9,978 nucleotides of DNA. Source: Spirochaetia bacterium (GTDB lineage Bacteria; Spirochaetota; UBA4802; UBA5550). The stretch's first letter is position 1, and every line of letters begins with the position of its first letter. The DNA is taken from assembly GCA_031289575.1 (NCBI GenBank), contig JAITPE010000046.1, positions 1-9,978 of the forward strand, given 5' to 3'. The translations under genes and the position numbers were made by a program. The notes below the pieces were generated by a model. It was not told the DNA's origin, ran no database searches, and was given only the letters and a program-made list of their open reading frames with translations. Shown here one piece after another: positions 1 to 6,051 of this stretch.

Positions 1-365
1 TTGAATCCATTTATACACAGTACAAAGGCATAAGAGAAAAAAAAGAAAACTATGACCAGCTTATAAAAGACAGCGGCGGAGTTGCCGCGCTTGTGGAAGA
101 AAATGCCGGCAAGGCCGGCATTCAAAACAGCAAGGTGTACAACAGAGAGCGCGAAACCAACATGCAGAATAAATTTAAAAAAATAACCGCCGAGGTAAAA
201 TTTGAGGGAGTAAACATAAAATCGGCGCTTGATTTTATCTACTACATGGAAAACTCGGGCAAATTTATAAAGACATCGTCGCTGAGAATAAACCAGGCGG
301 TAAAGGAACGCAACAGCTACGATATGACAATAAGCTTTGACAGCTACAGCGGCGGACAACCATGA
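1..365 (+). CDS. gspM: Type II secretion system protein M-like, C-terminal part (5' truncated by window edge)
   Basis: The reading frame is open from base 3 to the TGA at 363-365, so this is the last ~120 residues of a gene that begins outside the window; an internal GTG at 93 is not a convincing start because the frame is open and charged upstream of it. The visible part is a Lys/Glu-rich, probably helical stretch followed by a segment resembling the small ferredoxin-like domain of GspM/PilO proteins: a strand (ITAEVKFEG), a helix (IKSALDFIYYMENSG), then strands (FIKTSSLRIN and YDMTISFDSY). GspM is an inner-membrane platform protein of the type II secretion system that works with GspL and GspE. 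The call leans on this fold-like pattern and on the following gspN, whose ATG overlaps this stop by ATGA. A PilO-type pilus assembly protein is the main alternative. The N-terminal membrane anchor is not visible. Confidence 0.55.
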   Translation, partial: ESIYTQYKGIREKKENYDQLIKDSGGVAALVEENAGKAGIQNSKVYNRERETNMQNKFKKITAEVKFEGVNIKSALDFIYYMENSGKFIKTSSLRINQAVKERNSYDMTISFDSYSGGQP

Positions 366-1255
366 ATACCGGCACAATAATAGCATCAATATTGAATATT
401 GTAAAAAAAATATTTTCACGCCTCGCCGGCGTAAGAAAACTTCCCGGCTTCAAGAGATACATGCTGCTCGCAGTAATACTCACGCTCGTATTCACCGCGC
501 TTATGTTTCCTTATGAAATAATTGTCATGAATCAGCTCAAGAAGCTGGAAGGAAAAAACCTGCGGAGCATAAGCGCCGGCGCGATGGATATAAACATAAT
601 AGGCGAATCATACATTGAGAGCGCCGATATTACATTCCGAAACGGTGACGCGCTTGCCGTAAACGCTTTGACGGCCGACATCTCTCTCCTCTCTCTGATA
701 CGCAAAAAAATTTCCGGGAACATCATGGCGGAGAAAATAAATTTCAGTTCGGATAAACTGAAACTCGACTTGAGCCCGAACGCGAGCCTTGATTTTACGC
801 TGGATGAATCAGGAACCATGCCGTTGGACGGTAAAATCAAGGCCATAATTGATAATGTGCGCATTGCCTCGGACGGGGAACTGCTTGGCGGTTTTCCTCT
901 TCCACCGTCCATAAAAATATCATCCATCAATATGGAATCCGATATAGTCAAGAGCGCGCTTACAAACATCAACATTACTGTTTCCGGACAGGAACTGCGG
1001 GGAAAAATTACCGGCAGCATAATACTCATGCCGATATTCGGCAACTCGAAGCTGAACCTTAAAATATCAATCGACGCCGATTCGCTTCTGCTTGCGGAAT
1101 TTAAGCCGCTGCTTGCGCGTTTCATTGACGCATCCGGAAAAATAACGTTTCCGGTTTCCGGAACAGCGGCGCGCCCCAAGGCCGATTTCGGCACGGCCAG
1201 CGGCGCAAAGGCGGAATCCGCGATTCCGCCTTTTGGAACAAATCCTGAGGAATAA
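362..1255 (+). CDS. gspN: Type II secretion system protein GspN
   Basis: This 297-residue protein has a short basic N-terminus, one membrane segment at about residues 33-49 (YMLLAVILTLVFTALMF) and a long beta-rich periplasmic region. The region has the repeating strand pattern seen in GspN and AsmA-like proteins (for example MDINIIGESYIESADITF, then LKLDLSPNASLDFTLD). Near the C-terminus the segment GKITFPVSGTAARPKADF matches the GspN/AsmA ending in which an 'isGt..rPk' element follows a final strand. GspN is an accessory inner-membrane component of type II secretion in some diderms and is absent from many systems. The start is the ATG at 362, overlapping the gspM stop as ATGA, which suggests translational coupling. 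The stop TAA shares its last A with the ATG of the next gene. The tail after residue ~275 is Ala/Gly/Pro-rich and probably disordered. Confidence in 'single-anchor, periplasmic, GspN-like' is good; an AsmA-like protein of other function is less likely given its neighbour. Confidence 0.7.
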   Translation: MNTGTIIASILNIVKKIFSRLAGVRKLPGFKRYMLLAVILTLVFTALMFPYEIIVMNQLKKLEGKNLRSISAGAMDINIIGESYIESADITFRNGDALAVNALTADISLLSLIRKKISGNIMAEKINFSSDKLKLDLSPNASLDFTLDESGTMPLDGKIKAIIDNVRIASDGELLGGFPLPPSIKISSINMESDIVKSALTNINITVSGQELRGKITGSIILMPIFGNSKLNLKISIDADSLLLAEFKPLLARFIDASGKITFPVSGTAARPKADFGTASGAKAESAIPPFGTNPEE

Positions 1256-2988
1256 TGAAAATAGAACTTGCCAAACACTCAGGCTTTTGCTTTGGAGTGA
1301 AGAACTCAATTGTGCGGGTTGTTGAAGAGATAAACTCATCCGAAGATACAATACTTGTATACGGCCCGCTGATCCACAATCCGCAGACCGTAGAGATATT
1401 GGAAAACCGCGGTTTAAAAACAGTACACAGTCTTGACGAAATAAGCGGCAGCACTGTTGCTGTGCGCACACACGGCGTACCGCTTGATGAACTCAGGGCG
1501 ATAAGGGAACAGTCGTCAAAAATACTCAACCTTACCTGCCCCAGGGTGGCGCGCGTACAGTCAACAATCAGGTCGCATTCGGCCGGCGGATGCCACACAA
1601 TAATTATAGGCGACGCCTGCCACGCCGAAGTTGTCGGCCTAAAGAGTTTCTCATCGGCCGGCGTAAGCGTGATATCATCTTTAGATGAACTTGCCTCCAT
1701 TCCAAAGGCCGACAAGTATCTTCTTGTTTCACAGACAACACTTGACCGCGGACTCTTTGAAGCGATCGTGAAAGAACTGAACGCGCTCCTGCCCAACCTG
1801 ACCGTGGTTGACACAATCTGCGATTCAACAGGAAACCGGCAGTCCGATGTACACGCGGGCATAAAAAAAGGCATCGACACACTTATAGTTGTGGGCGGAA
1901 AAAACTCGGCAAACACAACCATGCTCGCATCCATAGGACACAAGAACGGCGTAAAAACATTCCACATTGAGACCGAAAAAGAGCTTTCATTTGACAGCCT
2001 GAAGGACTCAAAGCATGTGCTTGTAACAGCGGGCGCGTCAACGCCGGGCTGGATAATCAACAATGTACTGGAAATGCTGTACAACATAAAGTACCAAAGG
2101 AGCAACCCGTTCTTTAGAACAATAAAAATGCTGCTTGAGTTTCTCGTAAGAGCCAATATTCTTTCGGCTGTGTTTGCCTTTTTCTCAACCCTGTTTATAC
2201 AGTCGGCCGGAATATTTTCCGCCTTCCCGTCGCTTCCCATCATATCCATGCTTTATATTTTTTCCATGTACAGTACGAACAATTACTTTGACAGGGACTT
2301 TCTCAAAGCGAGCAATTCATATAAATACAAGATATACAGAAAGTATGGAAACCAGCTGATGGTGCTTTCCCTTGTTTTTCTCTTGGCCTCATTTTATTTG
2401 ATTCGGGATTATTCGCCCCTTCTCATTGCGCTTTTGGCTCTTTCATCAATTTTTGGATTAGTGTATTTCACACATCCTGTCAAGAAAATTATTGACGCCT
2501 TAAAAGTGCCTTTTATAAAAAAAATATACGGCTCAAAAATTGTCACGAGTATAGGCTGGCTCACCGTTGTGGTTATTGTGCCCGGCATCCACTTTCATCC
2601 GGATAAAAGTCTTCTTTTTTTTACGGCATCGCTCATCCTGTGTTTAATAACGCAGCGCCATCTGATTATGGGAATTGTGGCCTATCAGGGCGATTTCATC
2701 TTCGGGCGCATGAACCTTTCAATATGGCTTGGAAGCGGAATGACAAAAATTTTAAACCGCGTGTTTGTGATTCTCACTTTTCTCGCGTGCGCGTGGGCTG
2801 TCTATCAGACCGGATATTTTACGCTTTCTATTCTGCTTGTTCCATTGATATATTACAGCATTCTTTTAAAAATAACGTCAAGGATTGAGTATCCGGTTTC
2901 TCTGAGATATGAAATACTCACCGACATCAATTTTATTATAGCCATAGCCTGCTTTGTGCTTGTCATGAATATAAATAATATGCTTTAA
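1255..2988 (+). CDS. ispH: IspH (HMBPP reductase) fused to a UbiA-like membrane prenyltransferase domain
   Basis: Residues 1-280 are a full IspH/LytB, the [4Fe-4S] enzyme that reduces HMBPP to IPP and DMAPP at the end of the MEP pathway. The three cluster cysteines are visible: C12 (SGFCFGV), C95 (NLTCPRV) and C189 (DTICDSTGNRQ). So are H41 (GPLIHNP), H73 (THGVP), H123 and E125 (CHAEVVG), T161-T162 (QTTL), S218/N220 (NSAN) and S262 (AGAST). Family members are usually 280-320 residues, so the remaining ~295 residues are extra. They form 8-9 hydrophobic segments (about 303-575) and look like a UbiA prenyltransferase: NNYFDRDF at 342-349 lies where UbiA has NDxxDxxxD, and GDFIFGRMNLSIWLG at 479-493 where UbiA has DxxGDxxxGxxTL. 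Both acidic motifs are altered (N343 for D, L350 for D, A476 for D), so activity of this half is doubtful. The start ATG overlaps the gspN TAA by one base and has a GAGGA Shine-Dalgarno at 1247-1251. No stop or frameshift separates the halves. IspH half certain; UbiA half likely. Confidence 0.9.
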   Translation: MKIELAKHSGFCFGVKNSIVRVVEEINSSEDTILVYGPLIHNPQTVEILENRGLKTVHSLDEISGSTVAVRTHGVPLDELRAIREQSSKILNLTCPRVARVQSTIRSHSAGGCHTIIIGDACHAEVVGLKSFSSAGVSVISSLDELASIPKADKYLLVSQTTLDRGLFEAIVKELNALLPNLTVVDTICDSTGNRQSDVHAGIKKGIDTLIVVGGKNSANTTMLASIGHKNGVKTFHIETEKELSFDSLKDSKHVLVTAGASTPGWIINNVLEMLYNIKYQRSNPFFRTIKMLLEFLVRANILSAVFAFFSTLFIQSAGIFSAFPSLPIISMLYIFSMYSTNNYFDRDFLKASNSYKYKIYRKYGNQLMVLSLVFLLASFYLIRDYSPLLIALLALSSIFGLVYFTHPVKKIIDALKVPFIKKIYGSKIVTSIGWLTVVVIVPGIHFHPDKSLLFFTASLILCLITQRHLIMGIVAYQGDFIFGRMNLSIWLGSGMTKILNRVFVILTFLACAWAVYQTGYFTLSILLVPLIYYSILLKITSRIEYPVSLRYEILTDINFIIAIACFVLVMNINNML

Positions 2989-2995
2989 GGATGAC

Positions 2996-3859
2996 ATGGA
3001 GATAACATCTAAAACAAAACTCTACTGTATCTTCGGAAATCCAGTGGCGCATTCGCTCTCTCCGGTGATGCACAACGCCGGGTTTGCCGCGGCCGGATTG
3101 GATGCGCTCTACTGCGCGTTTGAGGTAAACGAAATAGGCCGGGCTGTGGAGGCAATGCGCACTCTCGGCATAGCCGGAGCCAGCGTTACCATTCCATTCA
3201 AGGTTGATGTTATGAAGTATATCGACGAGGCCGACATCTTGGCCGAAGATATAGGAGCCGTAAACACACTCCTGAACAAAGACGGAATAATAAAGGGATT
3301 CAACACCGACGGAACCGGAGCCTGCGCCGCAATAACAGAATCGGGCATGCGGCTCGAATCCTCAAGCGCTTTAGTAATAGGCAATGGCGGAGCCGCCAAG
3401 GCTGTGGCATGGAGCCTTCTCTTTAACGGTTGCGGTGTTATGCTCACGGGCAGAAACGCGGAACGCGTATCTGCCTTAGCCGGTGAGCTTGGCAAAAAAT
3501 ACGGCGGCGTTTCCGTTGCAGCCGCGCTCACTCCTGAATACACAAAAAATTTCGACATCATAATAAACACAACGCCCGTAGGCATGGAGGGGCATTCTGC
3601 CGGCAGCCTCCCGGCAGGATTTGACTCGGAACTGCTGCACGCCGGGCAGCGCGTATTTGATATTGTGTACAAACCCGGCAAAACAAGGCTGCTCGAACTC
3701 GCCTCCGCGCGCGGGTGCAAAACCATAAGGGGATTCGAGATGCTCATCAATCAAGGCATTGAACAGTTTAAGATATGGACAGGGCAAAATCCTCCAAAGG
3801 ACGTAATGCGCGAAGCCGCGGAAAAATATCTCTATGAAGATCAGTATGAAAAGCGCTGA
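2996..3859 (+). CDS. aroE: Shikimate dehydrogenase (NADP+)
   Basis: AroE reduces 3-dehydroshikimate to shikimate in the cytoplasm, the fourth step towards chorismate. The 287 residues match the family length (~270-290). Shikimate-binding serines are in GNPVAHSLSPVMHN (S20, S22). The catalytic pair is K69 (TIPFK) and D105 (FNTDGTG), and N90 lies in GAVNTL. The Rossmann part has VIGNGGAAKA at 127-136, and TGRNAERV at 151-158 supplies R153, consistent with binding the NADPH 2'-phosphate. NTTPVGM (191-197), DIVYKP and EMLINQG (248-254) complete the family signature. The gene starts 7 bases after the previous stop, with AAGGA at 2987-2991 ahead of the ATG. The last 26 bases overlap folC. Its place beside ispH/UbiA and folC fits supply of chorismate-derived cofactors (folate, perhaps a quinone), although the other shikimate genes are not here. 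No key residue is missing, so an intact enzyme is expected. Confidence 0.95.
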   Translation: MEITSKTKLYCIFGNPVAHSLSPVMHNAGFAAAGLDALYCAFEVNEIGRAVEAMRTLGIAGASVTIPFKVDVMKYIDEADILAEDIGAVNTLLNKDGIIKGFNTDGTGACAAITESGMRLESSSALVIGNGGAAKAVAWSLLFNGCGVMLTGRNAERVSALAGELGKKYGGVSVAAALTPEYTKNFDIIINTTPVGMEGHSAGSLPAGFDSELLHAGQRVFDIVYKPGKTRLLELASARGCKTIRGFEMLINQGIEQFKIWTGQNPPKDVMREAAEKYLYEDQYEKR

Positions 3860-5126
3860 TATTATTCTGTCATCATACCTTAACAATGAGAACAGGAGCG
3901 CATACTCATCCTATTCAACGGACACAGTTAAAGAACTGCTTGCGCGTCTTGGCAATCCGCAGAATGATTTCCCTTCAATACATATTGCCGGCACGAATGG
4001 CAAGGGCTCGACAGCATATTACACTGCCCGTATATTTACACAAGCCGGATACACAACCGGATTGTTTGTGTCGCCCCACCTTTTTACTATATGCGAAAGA
4101 ATACAGATAAACGGAGAATTGATAAGCGAGAAAGAATTTGCCCGCTGCGCAGGAGCGGCCGAGGCTGCCGCCGATAAAATGAACACGCGGCCTACTTTTT
4201 TTGACATGGTAACAGCGGCATGCTTTTTGTGCTTCAGTGAACGCGGGGTTGATATGGCGGTTATTGAAACAGGACTGGGGGGCCGGTTGGATTCAACAAA
4301 TTCGCTAAATCCGCTGTGCTCAATCATAACATCGGTGTCGCTTGACCACACCATGATTTTGGGCGGTACGCCGGGCGCGATTGCCGCAGAAAAGGCCGGC
4401 ATTATAAAGCCGGGGGTTCCGCTTGTCACGGCAAATACATCGAGCGAAGTGCTTGGGGTTTTGCAAAAGGAATGCGCGGAAAAATCCGCGCCGTTCTACG
4501 GATTCGGCAGCGAGTTCAGGGCGGAGAATATACGGAAAGACACCGGCTACATATACGATTTGGATATAAGCAATAAGTACCGGCTCAACGATATAAGGGT
4601 AAACACTCCGGTTTATGAACAGATAGAAAACACAGCATGCGCGCTGACAGCAGTCATGCTGCTGCGCGAATCATACGGCAGAATATCGGCAAAACAGGCG
4701 GCCGAATCAATAAGTACTTTCACGCCGCCGGGACGCTTTCAGCTGCTGTGCGAAAAACCTCTCATGATCTACGACCCGGCCCATAATCCATCCGCCGTAT
4801 CATCGCTCATGCGCGCCGTCACCGGACGATACGGCGGCAAAGACATAACGGCTGTCGTTACATTCATGGAGGACAAAGACTACAGTACAATGATTTCGGA
4901 AATAAAGAAGACATGCGGCGATATTGCCTATTATTATCTTGATATGCCGAGAGCCTATAAGCCGAAATCATTCATAGGCTCAACAATAAGCTCGCAGGAT
5001 GAACTTGTGCAGTACCTTGAGAAAAAAATATCCGCTGATTCTCTCTTTCTCTTTACAGGTTCATTTCGTCTTTTCCCAGCGGCCAAATACGCGGCCGGAA
5101 AACTTACGGAGAAAAAAAGGATATGA
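3834..5126 (+). CDS. folC: Folylpolyglutamate synthase / dihydrofolate synthase
   Basis: FolC is a cytoplasmic Mur-ligase-type enzyme. It joins glutamate to dihydropteroate (DHFS) and to folates (FPGS) through an acyl-phosphate made with ATP. The 430 residues match the family. The P-loop is HIAGTNGKGST at 50-60. GLFVSPHL (76-83), ERIQING (88-94), FFDMVTAA (122-129) and ETGLGGRLDSTN (145-156) follow. SLDHTMILGG at 169-178 and AAEKAGIIKPG at 184-194 carry H172 and the lysine (K187) that is carbamylated in the family. The C-terminal domain shows PPGRFQ (298-303) and the glutamate-ligase motif YDPAHNP (313-319; D314, H317). The ATG at 3834 sits inside the end of aroE; another in-frame ATG at 3846 would remove four residues. 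Upstream GGA favours 3834 weakly, and the choice does not affect any motif. Whether it has both activities cannot be settled here. The stop overlaps the next ATG as ATGA. Confidence 0.94.
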   Translation: MKISMKSADIILSSYLNNENRSAYSSYSTDTVKELLARLGNPQNDFPSIHIAGTNGKGSTAYYTARIFTQAGYTTGLFVSPHLFTICERIQINGELISEKEFARCAGAAEAAADKMNTRPTFFDMVTAACFLCFSERGVDMAVIETGLGGRLDSTNSLNPLCSIITSVSLDHTMILGGTPGAIAAEKAGIIKPGVPLVTANTSSEVLGVLQKECAEKSAPFYGFGSEFRAENIRKDTGYIYDLDISNKYRLNDIRVNTPVYEQIENTACALTAVMLLRESYGRISAKQAAESISTFTPPGRFQLLCEKPLMIYDPAHNPSAVSSLMRAVTGRYGGKDITAVVTFMEDKDYSTMISEIKKTCGDIAYYYLDMPRAYKPKSFIGSTISSQDELVQYLEKKISADSLFLFTGSFRLFPAAKYAAGKLTEKKRI

Positions 5127-6013
5127 ATAACGAACTTCTCATATCAATCAGAGACTCAATAAAATCCATAATCAGCGGTGAAATAAGCCTGCCCGAGGCC
5201 GAGGAAATCTACCGCGAGTCACAGGAAACCTGCGAAAGGCTTGAACAAAACAGCCATCCCGAAAATGATTCATTTTCGGGATGGCTGCTGTACAGTCACA
5301 ATATCAGCAATTTCGCGAAACTCACGGCAATCCTGAAAAAAACAGATGATGTTTTCACCAAATTAGAATACGCCGGAAGCAGCGAGCTTCTTTCCGCGGC
5401 GGAAAGAATATTAAGGAAAAAGAAAGACATCATAATAGGCTCGCATTTTTGCCAGTTTAGAACATCGGATATCAAGGGAATGCGCCACAAATTCTTTTTT
5501 AGCCACCTTAAAATAGAAGCAAATGAGTACGTAATAGCCTCGGCTGTTTCGGCGGTCTATGCCGACACAAAAAAATTTATGGAGATAGCGCAGCTCATAG
5601 GCCTTCATATTGCGGAGACGGATGCGAATAATGACTCGGTCGATTATTACGGCGAAATGAAAAAACACATCGGCAATATTTTGAAGAACAGCCTCGACTC
5701 GGGCAAAAAGATGAAGGCCTCGCTTTTTGTCATAGACAAGGCAATGGAGCGGTTTAATGAAACCGAAATTTGTACAATCGCGGACGAGATTTATGATAAG
5801 CTGAAAACGGCCTACGGAAAACAATCGCTCATCGTTGTTATAACATATAATGTGTACTTAGCGTTATCATTGCAGGATGTGTACATATCAAGCGGCACAG
5901 ATCTTTCGTTTAATTACGACGGCTTTTTGTTGAAAAACTCAAAGTATGATTTTAATTTGTCCGCTTTGGGCGATTTAAACAAGGTGTGGGCGGAAATAAA
6001 CAAGAGAACATAA
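5123..6013 (+). CDS. Unknown cytoplasmic protein, 296 residues, last gene of the plus-strand cluster
   Basis: I do not recognise this protein. It has no signal peptide and no convincing membrane segment, so it is probably cytoplasmic. The first ~40 residues look helical and acidic (ISLPEAEEIYRESQETCERLE). The middle (about 85-160) is mixed helix with a basic patch (RILRKKKDIIIGSHFC). The last third alternates strand and helix: KASLFVID at 198-205, TIADEIYDKLKTAYG at 218-232, then LIVVITYNVYLAL at 236-248. Cysteines are at 37, 110 and 217 only and do not form a metal motif. It is translationally coupled to folC by ATGA and its codon use looks like the neighbours', so it is a real gene and not a spurious frame. 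Residues 43-55 are encoded by a perfect 37-base palindrome described separately. A degenerate sensor or regulator with an alpha/beta C-terminal domain is possible but is only a guess from the strand-helix pattern. Confidence 0.8.
   Translation: MNNELLISIRDSIKSIISGEISLPEAEEIYRESQETCERLEQNSHPENDSFSGWLLYSHNISNFAKLTAILKKTDDVFTKLEYAGSSELLSAAERILRKKKDIIIGSHFCQFRTSDIKGMRHKFFFSHLKIEANEYVIASAVSAVYADTKKFMEIAQLIGLHIAETDANNDSVDYYGEMKKHIGNILKNSLDSGKKMKASLFVIDKAMERFNETEICTIADEIYDKLKTAYGKQSLIVVITYNVYLALSLQDVYISSGTDLSFNYDGFLLKNSKYDFNLSALGDLNKVWAEINKRT
5251..5287. repeat. Perfect 18-bp inverted repeat with a single-base centre, inside a coding region
   Basis: CAGCCATCCCGAAAATGA at 5251-5268 is followed by one T at 5269 and by its exact reverse complement at 5270-5287. 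All 18 pairs match, and the next flanking pair does not. The stretch stays in frame within the unknown gene and codes for N-S-H-P-E-N-D-S-F-S-G-W-L (residues 43-55). In RNA it would fold as a long hairpin with a tiny loop, and in supercoiled DNA it could extrude as a cruciform. It is not followed by a T run, so it is not a standard intrinsic terminator. A separate 8-bp palindrome CTGTACAG abuts it at 5288-5295. Confidence 0.9.
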
Positions 6014-6051
6014 AAAAACATGATCAAAATAAATCGGCAAGCCTTTTGATC
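6012..6051 (-). terminator. Possible intrinsic terminator of the rpoD-gpsA transcript
   Basis: Read on the minus strand, GATCAAAA (6051-6044) and TTTTGATC (6029-6022) can pair as an 8-bp stem with a 14-base loop. Three bases later comes a run of seven T (6018-6012). The position, at the very end of the minus-strand gene, suits a terminator. The stem is AT-rich and the loop large, so it may be weak or coincidental. Nothing comparable follows the plus-strand stop at 6013. Confidence 0.35.

Noticed and set aside
102..122. 9-bp inverted repeat (AATGCCGGC / GCCGGCATT) with a 3-base loop in gspM
   Set aside because: GCCGGC is frequent throughout this window because of Ala-Gly codons, so a short stem built on it is not remarkable, and no T run follows.
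387..401. CAATATT-G-AATATTG inverted repeat near the start of gspN
   Set aside because: Short, AT-rich and within the coding sequence; of a size expected by chance.
532..1278. 248-residue open frame on the minus strand across gspN
   Set aside because: It is antisense to a gene with clear family features, is Ser/Pro/Arg-rich without motifs, and has no supporting neighbour.
1122..2249. 375-residue open frame on the minus strand across the IspH region
   Set aside because: The plus frame contains every IspH ligand. The antisense frame is a codon-bias shadow with no recognisable domain.
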